The translations under genes and the position numbers were made by a program. Of a stretch of DNA of 64,000 bases, positions 44,599 to 55,880 are shown piece by piece (position 1 is the first letter of the stretch; each line of letters starts with the position of its first letter). The DNA is from Gari tellinella (Eukaryota; Mollusca; Bivalvia; Cardiida; Psammobiidae). The notes beneath the pieces are model-generated. The model was not told the origin of the DNA. It saw only the letters and a program-made list of their open reading frames with translations, and ran no database searches. The stretch is from contig OV277870.1 in assembly GCA_922989275.2 (NCBI GenBank), positions 39,304,356-39,368,355 of the forward strand. The letters are read 5' to 3'.

Positions 44599-45086
44599 CT
44601 ATTTTGAACAAACGACACAGGCTAGCTCTCGACCGTCATGGTAGGGAGGACAAGGTAGAGATCCACAATGGGCTTCAACGAAATACAAATTGTGTTGGTC
44701 GTCACTATCACTGGAAAGTCCATGTGGCAGTTCCTCAGGTTTCGAATCTAAACAAATGTAATCGGTGTTTGTGTGATCCTTGAATCCACCTACCAGATAG
44801 CCCGTGTATTCCATTGTCCATCCAGGATAACAGTTCGACCGACCAGGTATCATGACGACAGCTTTTCGAGAAGTGAGGCACGTGGCACAGGGAGGGTCCT
44901 CGTTGTGATAATTATAGCCAAAAGCTTTGGTGGAGAAACCAGCATCCACCTCAATTTCTCCTCCGTATATGGCACTTTTTGGTCCATCGAAACCATCTAC
45001 ATATGCATTCCATGTTGGAACAAACGGCAGACAAAGTGAGTTTGAACCACCACCTTTGCTACTCCAGAATGTTCCACCGATATATC
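44599..45086 (-). CDS. Gene 2 exon 3: Cys-rich C-terminal domain
   Basis: 488 nt from acceptor ctttgcag (AG at 45088-45087) to TAG at 44601-44599. It begins GYIGGTFWSSKGGGSNSLCL and ends ELACVVCSK. Its length is identical to the last exons of genes 1 and 3. Confidence 0.87.
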
Positions 45087-48000
45087 CTGCAAAGGGAGTA
45101 AGGTTGAAATGTTAGTTTGTTAAAATAGGTATAAAATAGTAGAAGCAAGAACAGTTTTAAACGATCATTACGATCTTAAAAGTAATTGTGCACATTTTAT
45201 GATTTATGTAGGCAAGTGTGACATCATGCCGATACGAAAAAGAATGTGGGTACTTTGACTTGTAACGACACGCATTTGATTTTCTTTCATTTGTTTTATC
45301 TTTTCTTGCAATAAAGAATGACTTTGTTAAAACGTTCCTGAAACTTCCAACATGGTCATACTTAAACGGATCTATAATTTGTTAATGAACTACGACTCAG
45401 ATGTTTACAGAACAGTTTTTTCTTCAGATACCCTGGGCCCATTGGTTTGCCAGACTGAATACCACGACCCTCTTTTCGCCAATCTACTTACAATTGGTGG
45501 AAATTCCCGATAATAAGAGCCGTGATGAGAATTCATCACGTCGTCAGTAGCTTGGAGGATGTCAACAGTAGTGGACGAAACAATCAGCAACAAGAGGCAA
45601 AAGGGAGCTGTGGATTGTGCTTTGTAATTGTAGACATGAAGAGTTTTGAAATTTTGATTTAAAAAATCTATTTTAGTTTCTGTGACCTAGGTATAAAACA
45701 GACTGAAACCATTTCAGCACTAATGGTAAAAGGACCTCTAGAAGTGTCACCATGCCCAATATCAAACCTCTGGCCATATCAGTTACATACGTCTCAAGAT
45801 TTCACTATATAACTCTATGTAAAACTGTGAAATCCCCTCCCGGGGAACGGGCATGTTGACTCCAGGGATATAATTTGTACAATCGTGATAAAAGACCTGC
45901 AGACGATGATGTGTGCCAAATATCTAAGCTCAGGGTACAGGAATTTCAAACAAGAAGATTTTTTTAAAGTGTTCACTGCAAGAATCTATTTTAAGCTCCT
46001 AGATATGCAACGCATCGGAACCATTTCAACAATATTAATACAAGTGTCACCAAGCCAAATATCAAAGCTCTGGCAATATTAGTTCCAGAGAAGAAAATAT
46101 GTTTGAGATTCTGTGTAAGTTTGTGACATCCGGGGCGGGATCATTTTTTACCGAAGGGACAAAATTGAACAACTAATGATGCTTTGTGCTAAACTATCTA
46201 AGCTCAGTGTTCTGTGGTTTCAGAAAATAATATTTTGTGAAATGTTCATTGTTACGATATATTTTTAGCTTCTGTGACCTGGATGTACAACATTGGTAAA
46301 AACCCTATAGAAGTGTCACCATGTCCAATATCAAAGCTCTGGCCATATTAGTTTCAGAGAAGTAGATGTTTAAAGATTTAACAATATAACTCTGTGTAAA
46401 TTCATGATCCCCGGGCGGGGTCATTTTTTATCCTAGGTCCAACGTTTGAACAGTCTTGATAGAGGACATGTCGATGATGCTTTGTCTTAAATATCTGAGC
46501 TCAGGGTACTTTGGTTTCAGACAAGAGCATTTTTGAAGTTTTCATTGTAACGATCTATTTTAGCTCCTGTGACATAGATATGCAACGGAACCATATAAGG
46601 ATCATTCCTACCAAGTTTGGTTAAAATCCATCTGGTAGTTTAGGAGGAGATTTTGTTTAAAGAAATAGTTGACGCCGATGACAAACGAACGGGCGACAAA
46701 CGACGGACACAGCATGCTCAAAATTGCTCACATTGGCACTTTGTGCCAGGTGAAAAACAAAATAAATAAATGCTGTGATTAGAAGAAAAACTATTCTTTA
46801 AATTTTGATTGACCAACACGATGAACTAATTCAAGAATATGCGACTCAGATGGATATACTGCTATAAAGCTGAATGTAAACGATAACATATGACGTGTTA
46901 CGGACGTAAAAATGTTTAGGTATTTCGCGTCACCAATATTATGGTAGTCAAAATAGTAAAATGCTGAGAAACGGTTCTAGCAAAAAGGAACAAATTACTT
47001 ATAAAGACATATCGTTAATCCAGGAATCATTGTAACATTGAATAATCCCTCTTCATGTTTCTATTATGTCTTGATAAAGAATCAGAGAAAACTGTTGCTT
47101 CGCCCTGAGACATAACGAGTTGATCCTGTTCCGTGAAACTTTTTATTCCCCTTCAATATAAGAATAAGTGAACATATTGGTTAGTTAGTTAGTTAGTTTA
47201 GAAATATCTTATTGAATAGTTATCGAGAACAATAAATACAATGTGGGATATGCAAACCGAGCTGCCTTGGTGAAAAGCAGGAATCACAGCCATCTGACCA
47301 CAAAAACTGAATACGTATATACGTAATTAGGTCAAACACACAGACGGTGATGTTGTAGCATTGCATCAAGGACAATATCTCTTTGATTTGCATTCATTTG
47401 TCAAGGGCAGCTAAATGATATCTTAATTGACAAAAACCGTGTGTAAATATCCTCCTGCCATCTGACATACCCTTATAGACAAAACTTGTACCGTTACCGG
47501 GACATGTCGATCTACCCCACCTGACAAATATTGATCCACCTGAAATTAAAAAGGAAAACGTGTCTACAGTCAAATCTCTATAAACTGACGACTAAAACGA
47601 TATATTGATAGTTTCAAGATCGACGACTGCTTAAATGCAGGACAAAACTTTAACCCTGGCCCTGCGCTTATAAAGCGTTTGTGTTGAGTCTAGTTCGTTC
47701 TCAAGCATTTGATTGGTCAGATTTGAGCCTAGGCTCAAATCTGACCAATCAAATGTTTGCGAATGATTAAAAACTCAGCTCAAACGCTTTATCAGCATGG
47801 ACCCTGCACTTAGCGGTAACCTCTCATTTACTTAACGCCAGATCTTGCAGCGATGCTGGGGATTAATTGTCATATGGGGTGTTTTTGTTTATTTATACTC
47901 TCTGCAAGAGCTTTAAGGTCGGTGTTTTTGTCCTTTGCACTGCCGAAATCATCTTCCTGAAATAATCCCTCATCAACATCTCATCCCATCATTCATCGGC

Positions 48001-49024
48001 GCTTTTTGACCTTCTTATTTTTTCACGTTTCGTAAATTGAATTCGATAGGCTGAGCTCGTTCAAAGTCTGAGACCAATATTTAACTTAGAGTTTATCATA
48101 TTGAATAAAGTTCATGGGATTCCTATAAAAGTGTATTTCACTTACTAAAATTGTGAGAAAACACAAATACACAGGATTTGATATATTATTACGCTTTCTA
48201 AAGAAATCAAAAAAACAACAACAACAATACAATAGAATTAAGATAAATTCAATTAACACACAGTATCGACCTAGAATGTTCTCAGGTTTTATACAGTGGA
48301 GAATCTGTTATTCTTTCCCGTTTAAACGCAAACGTACGCAAACGCAAAGCACTAAAACGTAGAAAAGAACAACTTTTGGACAATTCTGATAATTCTTGTT
48401 TATCTTGGTGGCAAACAGTTTGAAGCCTGATCAGACGCCGGGTTACCCGGCGTCTGATCTGGCTCCAAACTGTTTCCACTGCAAATAATAGTTTTAGCGT
48501 AAACGCGTTTATTGGGAAAGAATAACAGATTCTCCACTGTACCAGTATGAACGTTTCTGAAGCTGTATATGTTATTAAATGCTGTATAGATTGTTTAAGC
48601 AAATACTGTAAATGACTTTAAGCAGATGCGGATTGAAATTCAATGATTATTATGCAATATAAATAAACAAAACAAACCCACCGTTTACATCATTCACTTT
48701 GGCAAGCTGTGAAGCGATACTCTGTGTACTATTTTCAAGACGATTTACTTTAGCTTCCAGGTTCTTGTTGTCTGTTGTTAGCTGCAGGTTTACATTGGCC
48801 AGAGACTTGTTTTCCGTCGCTTGTCTTGTATTTTCGGTTTCTAATAGTCCTATCCTAGATTCAAGCTGGAGAATCCTTTTGTCAAATTCTGTGAGATTTT
48901 TGTCAATAGTCCTAAAAGCCGATGCCACATCTAGATCACTATGTAATACGAGGCGTTTTTGTGCAAATACAAATGTGAAATATGGAGCAGCAAGACAAAA
49001 CGAAATCCATTGTATAGTTGGCAT
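44599..49024 (-). CDS. Secreted short-chain collagen C4-like protein, gene 2 (3 exons, 299 aa)
   Basis: Reverse-strand spliced CDS: exon 1 49024-48682 (343 nt), exon 2 47539-47471 (69 nt), exon 3 45086-44599 (488 nt). Junctions are GT-AG and phase 1, as in gene 1. The protein starts MPTIQWISFCLAAPYFTFVF then A, a good signal peptide, followed by QKRLVLHSD as in gene 1. The coiled coil is about 26 residues longer than in gene 1, with Asn/Leu heptads (LTTDNKNLEAKVNRLENSTQ). The C-terminal domain keeps all ten cysteines and the GRSTCPGNG, NEDPPCATC, IPGRSNCYPGW and CGSLPCPPYH motifs. Exon 3 is open throughout, although it has no in-frame ATG before residue M of IPGR. It converges on gene 1 with about 1.6 kb between the stop codons. 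The function is probably extracellular and oligomeric; the specific role is unknown. Confidence 0.85.
45650..46757 (+). repeat. Array of about 300-bp units with GACGG tail, in intron 2 of gene 2
   Basis: Three to four units with CCATGCCCAATATCAAA, CTCTGGCCATATTAGTT and TTTTAGCTCCTGTGACCTAG. It ends ACGAACGGGCGACAAACGAC then GCTCACATTGGCACTTTGTG then CCAGGTG, the same tail as the array at 905-1690. Confidence 0.7.
47175..47200 (+). repeat. (TTAG)n microsatellite
   Basis: GGTTAGTTAGTTAGTTAGTT, about six units, in intron 2 of gene 2. Confidence 0.75.
47471..47539 (-). CDS. Gene 2 exon 2: 69-nt micro-exon
   Basis: Acceptor aatttcag ends at 47540 and donor aagg|gtatgt follows 47471. It encodes GSIFVRWGRSTCPGNGTSFV then YK. 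It differs from gene 1 exon 2 only near its start (GSIF against GATY). Confidence 0.83.
47662..47800. repeat. CCAAT palindrome family, copy 3
   Basis: Core AAGCATTTGATTGGTCAGAT then TTGAGCCTAGGCTCAA and mirror, with outer arms GCTTATAAAGCGTTTG / CAAACGCTTTAT and GAGTTCGTTCTC. It abuts exon 2 of gene 2 on the upstream (intron 1) side. Confidence 0.8.
48294..48539 (+). mobile_element. MITE family 'CAGTGGAG' copy A (246 bp)
   Basis: Ends CAGTGGAGAATCTGTTATTC and its complement, TA at 48292-48293 and 48540-48541. The CAAACAG hairpin is at 48411-48475. It is in intron 1 of gene 2. Confidence 0.8.
48411..48475. repeat. CAAACAG hairpin module
   Basis: GCAAACAGTTTGAAGCCTGA...CGCCGGGT / ACCCGGCGTCTGATCTGGCT; the centre of MITE copy A. 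Confidence 0.75.
48682..49024 (-). CDS. Gene 2 exon 1: signal peptide and long coiled coil
   Basis: 343 nt, 114 codons plus one base, donor aacg|gtgggt at 48682/48681. Inverted copies of one 246-bp MITE lie on either side, at 48294-48539 (intron 1) and 49879-50124 (upstream). Confidence 0.83.
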
Positions 49025-49200
49025 TGTTATTTACGTTTAATTTTATGAGTCGTCAAACTTGCATAGTACACCTTATTATGCCAGTTAACCTTATCTTATC
49101 TTTGAGAATACCAAATGACATGGTCTACATTAAAGCCCTTATCTGTTTGCAGAAAAATCAAAAACAGAATTAATTTGGATCTTTGCTTTAGTTTTAACTA

Positions 49201-49558
49201 CAGCGCCCCCTCTCTAAAATGAGACCCAACGGGAGATAAAAGTGTGTGCGTTGTTCGGAGGGAGTCGTTATAGGGAGGGAAATTGGCTTGAATTTGCAAG
49301 CAGCTTGAATCCAGATCAGACGCTGCGTAACATGGCGTCTGATTTGGACTCAAGCTATTTGTCACTCGTTATTCAGGAGTTTTTCTGACAAAATGTCTAT
49401 TAAGTAACTTTGAGAAAAACAACAGACGACAATTTTAAGCAGACAACATTGCAGCCGTGAATAGGTTAGACATAATTGTCCTGTTTTGGAAACAACGACA
49501 TGGGTACTTGTACGGAGGGAGACGTTGTTGGGAGGGCAGTTGTAGGAGGGTAGCACTG
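49201..49558. mobile_element. MITE family 'CCCTCT' copy 3
   Basis: Ends CAGCGCCCCCTCTCTAAAAT and GTTGTAGGAGGGTAGCACTG, TA at 49199-49200 and 49559-49560. Central hairpin at 49296-49361. It lies about 180 bp upstream of the gene 2 start codon. Confidence 0.76.
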
Positions 49559-49878
49559 TATGTCGCTTAGAACTACAGTTGTAACAAAGTTTCAAAAAAC
49601 TTATAAAGGAGCGCAATAAATCATATCAGGCATGTTGCTGTTCGACAACTGTTTATTATAGTAATGACGTTGATCAGTTGGTCTCAACTTAGGTGATCGC
49701 GGATAAACGACCGAGGCATTATTTTCATTCGCAACCTTCCGTTAAGTTTTTCTTTGTGTTGCTAGTATAATGGGATCACTCTATATGACAGTTTTAAATG
49801 ACCTTTTTGCTTTACCCCTAATTTGTCATTGACAGATGCTATGATAAAATCGAAGCATAACCCTAACCAGCTGTGTTA

Positions 49879-50124
49879 CAGTGGAGAATCTGTTATTCGT
49901 TCCCAATAAACACGTTTACGCTAAAACTATTATTTACAGTGCAAACAGTTTGGAGCCAGATCAGACCCCGGGTAACCCGGCGTCTGATCAGGCTCCAAAC
50001 TGTTTGCCACCAAGATAAACATGAATTATCAGAATTGTCCAAAAGTTGTACTTTTCTAGGTTTTAGAGCTTTGCGTTTGCGTACGTTTGCGTTTAAACGG
50101 GAAAGAATAACAGATTCTCCACTG
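49879..50124 (-). mobile_element. MITE family 'CAGTGGAG' copy B (246 bp), inverted
   Basis: Same length and ends as copy A but opposite internal orientation (the GCGTACGTTTGCGTTTAAAC block is on the right). TA at 49877-49878 and 50125-50126. Hairpin at 49941-50007. Confidence 0.8.
49941..50007. repeat. CAAACAG hairpin module
   Basis: GCAAACAGTTTGGAGCCAGA...ACCCCGGG / CCCGGCGTCTGATCAGGCTC; the centre of MITE copy B. Confidence 0.75.
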
Positions 50125-50799
50125 TATTTCAAAAATATATTTAAAAAACTCCAGCTATTACGGTTAAGCACCAACACATAACAAAAATAGGGTCTGCGAA
50201 AGTAAAGAACAGATAAAGTGGTAACATTGAAAGGTTTTCTCCTACAGTTCTTACACTCAGAATATATCATTATTTCACAATTTTTATTAAAATATCTCAT
50301 TTCTGTTGGATATGTTATCAAGTCCCCCCATTAAAAAAGAAAGAAAAAAGTACAAATATGAGCAAACAAAGCAGCACGTTTTACTTAGACATACACTGAC
50401 ATAGTTAACTATCTTCTCATCACTGACCATAATGACTAGAGCTTAGATATCTGGCATGTATCATCAGCTACTTATTCCCTCTGAACAAACTCCAAATTAT
50501 CGCAATGTCGACCAAAGAGGACACGCTACAGGGACATATTGAATATAGATATTAAGTTACAAATGCCTATGATGTCACCATGGTTATGCTTTTCACAAGC
50601 TTATTGACTATGTCTTTAGTTTTTAATAGCCATGATGTCCAATAAAGAATGTGTATTCCATCAAGCACAGTAGCGTGTGTTAAAATAGTGATCTAACCTT
50701 CGGCATACTATGCAATGGTCGTCTGTAACATTTGTCGTCTAAAAATATTCACATAACTAATTTACCAGCATCTTATTTTAGAACATATCACCAGAGTGT

Positions 50800-50864
50800 C
50801 AAACAATTTGGACCCAGATGAGACGCCGCGTCATGCGGCGTCTCATTTGGATCCAAACTGTTTG
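50800..50864. repeat. CAAACAG hairpin module, variant stem
   Basis: CAAACAATTTGGACCCAGAT then GAGACGCCGC, mirrored by GCGGCGTCTCATTTGGATCC. TGAGACG here replaces the usual TCAGACG, and the other arm has changed to match (CGTCTCA). Confidence 0.72.
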
Positions 50865-50889
50865 CAACAGTTATCACAAATCCTATCCT

Positions 50890-51130
50890 GGGGCCCGTTT
50901 TACTAAACTACTTACGCAAATTTTGCGTAAGTCAAACTTTTAATTTTTTATTTATATTTTTTATTATCACTTGCTACAAACAGCAAATAGCCAGATCAGA
51001 GGACGCGCTTTTAGCGCGTCCTCTGATCTGGCTTTTTGCTGTTTGCAAACGTTTATGATCGAAAAATAAGAGTTAAACGATTTTGACTTACGTAAAATTT
51101 TTGCGTAAGTTGTTTAGTAAAACGGGCCCC
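50890..51130. mobile_element. 241-bp palindromic MITE 'GGGGCCCG'
   Basis: Ends GGGGCCCGTTTTACTAAAC and GTTTAGTAAAACGGGCCCC, then ACTTACGCAAA / TTTTTGCGTAAGT sub-terminal hairpins, with the CAAACAG module (50977-51045) at its centre. Confidence 0.75.
50977..51045. repeat. CAAACAG hairpin module, variant stem
   Basis: CAAACAGCAAATAGCCAGAT then CAGAGGACGCGCT, mirrored by AGCGCGTCCTCTGATCTGGC then TTTTTGCTGTTTG. The stem sequence differs from other members but is again self-complementary. Confidence 0.78.
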
Positions 51131-51315
51131 TGGAGTGCAGAAGATTATTTTAGATACTGTATTTCAAATAATTTTTTAAAAATGCCACAGTCATTAAATT
51201 TCAGAGTAGTTTTATTTTCGATAAGCGTTCGGTTCCATTGGATCGGTGTGTCCTGAAAACTATACTAGATCTGTAAGAAAAGCTTCTCTGACAGAGTACA
51301 ACAAAAGTGACATAA

Positions 51316-51525
51316 CCGACCAAATCTATGCAGTCTAATCATATCATTGACTGGGAGGGAACTAAGATAATGGATAGGAAGTCAGACCTTCGCGCTCGAC
51401 AGATGAAGGAGGCCATCCAGATCAGGAAAAAGGTCCACCATGAACAGGGACGAGGGGGCCTACAAGCTGTCTCACGTCTGGGACCCGGTTTTTGTCAGCA
51501 AGTGCGCTGACGGAAATAGCCGATG
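51316..51525 (+). pseudogene. Penelope-like element C-terminal fragment
   Basis: NHIIDWEGTKIMDRKSDLRA then RQMKEAIQIRKK, then after a one-base shift NRDEGAYKLSHVWDPVF. This resembles the conserved C-terminal stretch after the GIY-YIG region of Penelope/Neptune-like RTs (pattern NHVIDWE-A-V-DRE...RW-KE-IWIRK...MNRDEG-Y-LSHVWD). About 70 residues; non-functional. Confidence 0.5.
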
Positions 51526-51529
51526 ATCC

Positions 51530-53280
51530 ACGAAATCAGTTGGATTTTTGAGAAAGGTGACAGCAGTCACCGAAACTGTCAAAGTAAGGAACATCTATTA
51601 GTAGTGATATAATAACAGTTTACTCATATGGACTTACCTACAAAATGAACTCTTTCAAGGATAGATTCATTTATGCTCTAAGATTTTCACAAAAGAATTA
51701 GAGAGGTAACTCTAAGAAAGCGCGCTGTTTTAATATAAAGATACCGTCAGTGGCGTCACATCCTGATAACTTTGAAAAGAAATAAAAGAACCTTTTCACA
51801 ATATAGCGTTTTCACTCTTCTAGAAGGTGGACACTCGTAGAAGTATCTCAACAAGAGACTGGTGTCGCGTACTCTCAAACATTTTGATATTTGCAACGAA
51901 TATTTCGAATTTATAGTGTCATCAAACGTCGTGGGTTTAGAATGCTTTTCCGGGAAAAATAAGCGTCTCGGTGAAAAAATTTGTTTCGGCTATAGGTCAT
52001 GTGACCAACTGACAAATGTGACCAACTGGCATAATAACAAAACATTTTATCATGCCACTTGTTATCCGCCAGCAGAATCGGCAATTGACAGGACAAAATG
52101 AGTTAATCGGTGTCATATCTGAACCCAAATTTTTTGAAAACATCATTTAACGAGTCATTCAATGAGTCGGGTATTGCTACAATTAAACCCACCACAACCT
52201 CATCCCGAAAACAATGGTTAGCAATTTTAACCCTGACCAGTATTGCTCATCAAACTGTTTGACACTCATGTAGATATTACCTTCGTCAATTTATATCAAA
52301 TTTAAATATGAGAAATATAAGCGGACGACAATTGTTGGAGCAGATTACGCCATGGCAGTGAAGGGTTTCAAGGATCTTCCTTCGCATAGTCTCTCCTCCA
52401 TCCAATATTCGCACCTCAGCTATACTTTTAGCATTGCAAAATGATCTACACCGGCAGATAAGGAATCTTGCCAAGATAGTACAGTAGTTCAAAATAGCCT
52501 GATTATATATACAGTAAAGATCCATTACAACAACCATTCTAACCGAATGTAGGTTTTTTTTTTGTTTTTTTTTTTTCATTTCGGCTGTCATGCAGCCCAT
52601 TTATTGTGTCCCCGTCATAGGTGAGAGAAGGTCGGGGACCCATCCTCATACCCACCTCACATTATTCATATTGTATCATTTACTAAGCAACATAAAAGAA
52701 GGCTTTCCGACCCTTTTGGTGTTAAATATTGTTCTTGAGTATTGTTTTAACATATATGTGGTTTTCAAAAAGTATTTTTGAATAATGCTTATAAATATTT
52801 TTCAAATTTATTAGATTTTGTCTTGTTATCAAACACAAATAATGAAGACCCAGGACCAACCACCAATTCCATGAACTGCATAGTTATGCTCTGGGACTGT
52901 ACTATTTGCCCATATTGGCACCAAAAGCGTCGACACTTACATGCTGTAAACAATAGACACGTGACTTAACTATAAGGGGTTTTTTCAATTTTTTAATTTG
53001 ATGCTTACTCAAAAATAGACTTGCCTATCTAAGAGTAAAGAAAAATGTGCATGTTGAACAAAAGTTTGTCTGACCTCCAGATGGGTTTCCATATAAAGCA
53101 TATTTTCCTTTTCAGCAATATTTTTGTAACTAATGAATACAAGTTTTATCAATTAACTTGATTTCCTAATTTATAATATTAATAACAAAAGTCGTTTAAG
53201 ATGACAATGCCCCTCTAAATATAAAATGTAATAAGTCTAAACACATGTATAGATTTTCCATCTAGTTTGACTGTAAAGGT
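51530..53280. other. No recognised gene
   Basis: The frame at 51862-52101 (79 codons with SCDQLTNVTNWHNNKTFYHA) has no family I recognise and no clear splice context. T-rich tract at 52553-52577. Confidence 0.45.
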
Positions 53281-53289
53281 TGAAGTTAT

Positions 53290-53660
53290 TTATGTATCTA
53301 TTTATGACATATATGAGAAAATTAGATTGGTCACAGTCAAGGTCAATGAGAGGTCAAGGTCAAATAAGTATATGTCAGCTGAAAGGTCTTGTCACAAGTG
53401 GATATATTTCCAACTACACGTATCAAGGAGATCCATTGACTAATAAGGGAGTAATGGCCGATCTTGGAACTTTTTGGGAGATTAGCTTCAAGGTCAAGGT
53501 TAAAAATTATATATCATCCTAGAAGTGTTCTCCAAAGGGATGGTGTATCCAGGATTGAAATATATCACTTCAGTAATGGAGAAGTTATGCGCAATGTTTA
53601 AGTTTCAGACAGGATGACAGATAGCTAGACAGACTGACTGACAAGCAGTTCAAACACTAT
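53290..53660 (+). repeat. GGTCAAGGTCA-type repeat with GACAGA tail
   Basis: TCACAGTCAAGGTCAATGAG, TTCAAGGTCAAGGTTAAAA, ending CAGATAGCTAGACAGACTGA. A degenerate relative of the array at 6680-7435. Confidence 0.5.
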
Positions 53661-53689
53661 AAGTATGCCGCGCTTCAATGCTAAAAAGA

Positions 53690-55017
53690 AATCTTAGGTA
53701 TTGGAGGTAGAGGGAACATGCAAATATTATATATATTCTGACAGATATGTGACGTCAATTAAAGTTCTAGAGGCCACACAATTGGCTTCAACTTAACCCA
53801 TTACTTCATACTTTATATTATGTATTGATGCACTCAATGTTTCCCCTAATAAATAAGTTAGATCCAGTTTATGGGTCATAAACATGTGTCAGATTCAACA
53901 GGAATGTTTTCAGTATTTGTACATATTGAAGTTCCAAGCTGGCTAAGAGTAAAGCCAAATGCTTATTGAATTGGTGTGGAGGTCAGACAACAATTTTCAG
54001 AGTTAAAGATTTATGCACAGGTTAGAGAAAAGAAAAACAAAAAGGCAAGTACGCTAGTAAAAACTGTTTCCTTCCAGTTTTAAAACTAGATGCAAAAAGC
54101 AAAATAATAAAAAAGAAACAAAAAAACAGAAGTTTGTTCACAATTGTAGCAAAAAACGGTTTCCATGACACCAGTCGTACGGGTGGAAGCTCTGCTTGTC
54201 TATCAATACACAGGTCAATCCATTCCATTCACCACTCAATGCATACTCCCTTTAACATCCATAATTCATTCCTCCACTGAAGAAAATACACTAATTATTT
54301 GTAAATATTTACCATTCAAAATATTTTTATATATTTTAGCAGGTGACGGCATAAAGCTTGTCGAAAGCGTGGCAGAAAGTTCCTTAAGGACCACTCTACC
54401 CCTCCTTCAACCCACTTCAAATGGTCACCTGACTAGATTTCAAAACTCATTAAACAGACAATTAGCCAAATGGAGAATTGACATTGTTAAATTTCTTGTT
54501 TAAAACATTGAAAAGCAGGTAAATCCTGAACTATGTTGAAACAATTTGTACTTGATTATAAACACTGTTTCTTGTACATCAAAACAGTATGCTATTAAGT
54601 TTGGGAATAGACAGTATGCTATTGAAATACGGGATGGACAGTACTATATTGAGATAAGGAATGCCATTATAGGCACCTTTATATAAGATCCGCCAGTTAA
54701 GAATCTGTGAAAAGAGGTATTCAGTATAACCACTCCACCACAGCCACCAGAGGGAGACTCATCCGCGGCATCGAAGACAGACGACAGTCCAGAGCATGAA
54801 GGAAGCAGAGCAGAAAGCCTCTATAGGAGCTTTCTGCCGTGCTTCCATCGAGCTCCAGGAAGCCGCCCGCCCCAAATCCCAGGTAGCCCCACCCCCACCA
54901 GCCGCCATAGAGAGGCCTGACTGAAATGGTTCTAACTTTTTAGCGCAATTCTGTAGCAAATGACGCCAAATAAGGCAACAATTGTGTCAGATCTGTGCTA
55001 AACACATGACTTTAACA
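53690..55017. other. No gene; diverged foldback pieces
   Basis: Weak resemblance to the TTAACCCATTAC MITE around 53800-54000 and 54240-54500. 54720-54930 is GC-rich with a short palindrome GCAGAAAGCCTCTATAGGAG / CTTTCTGC. The 112-codon frame at 54165 is not supported. Confidence 0.4.
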
Positions 55018-55880
55018 CTATCTAATTAGATTTTCGTATTTTCCCCATGACACTTCAAACTTGTGCAACTGAAAGTTTTGGGCAGCAATATACCTTTCTG
55101 TTTTGTATCGAGTAATTATTTGTTTCTTGAATTCTTCAAAATGTGGCTTTTGTTTACTCATTTTATTATAATACAAGAATAGCTTGGCTTGCAGCAGCAA
55201 AATGTTCATAGGTTTATCTATCTTAAAACTACCAAATATGAAGTCTTTAGCTGTCCACTCGGGGAAAGTTAAGTTACATTTAATCTGTATAAAATTTGAA
55301 AGTTCTCTGATAAAAGTTTTGCTGATATTACAGTTCCAAAAAAGATGAAGTAGTGTTTCTGGAGCATTATTACAAAAGGTACAGGCATCGTCTGCCAACA
55401 TATTCATTTTCTTCAACAGATAATTTGTTCCTAGAATTCGATGATTTATTCTATACTGTAACCATTGTAATTTGGAGTCTTTAGTGGTCTTAAAAACATT
55501 GTTGTAAATTGACTCATTGTTAAAGATTACTGAATTTGGAATGTGTAACATTTCCTCTTTCCATTTTTGTAGAGTTTTGGGATATTCTTCATTTTTACTT
55601 AGTTGTTTGTAAATTGCCCTACAACCTTTTTTATCAGAATTTATAATTGCTAGATTGATAGGTAGTAATAAGTTGAAATTCTTGTTTGGTAAATAGTATA
55701 TTCTTTTACTTTCAACAAAGCGTTTAATTGAGCGAATTAGCCCATTATATTCAATAAAATTTGTGTTTACATTAAATCTTAAAGCAAATTCTCCATAGGT
55801 GTATAGTTCACCATTGCATTTTATAAGATCTCCTATGAACACTATCCCTGCTGCAACCCATCTCCTATAACAAATGTAGG
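55018..55880 (-). pseudogene. L1/Tx1-like LINE ORF2 C-terminal part
   Basis: An open 274-codon minus-strand frame (55842-55018) without an upstream RT. It contains LQYRINHRILGTNYLLKKMN and the zf-RVT motif ADDACTFCNNAPETLLHLFW then NC, and ends HKFEVSWGKYENLIR. It corresponds to the region after the RT thumb of the L1/Tx1 clade. The long intact frame suggests a fairly young, 5'-truncated insertion. It belongs to the same clade as 21730-23640 but is clearly a different copy. Confidence 0.72.

Noticed and set aside
48282..48602. Open frames across the CAGTGGAG MITEs (also 49873-50321)
   Set aside because: They read through the palindromic MITE; both copies give mirror-related peptides (VWSQIRRRVTRRLI), which is a signature of the hairpin and not of a protein.
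51862..52101. 79-codon frame with several cysteines
   Set aside because: No signal peptide, no recognised domain and no paralogue in the window; kept only as a note in the non-coding stretch.
54165..54503. 112-codon open frame
   Set aside because: Overlaps diverged MITE-like sequence and lacks any recognisable domain.
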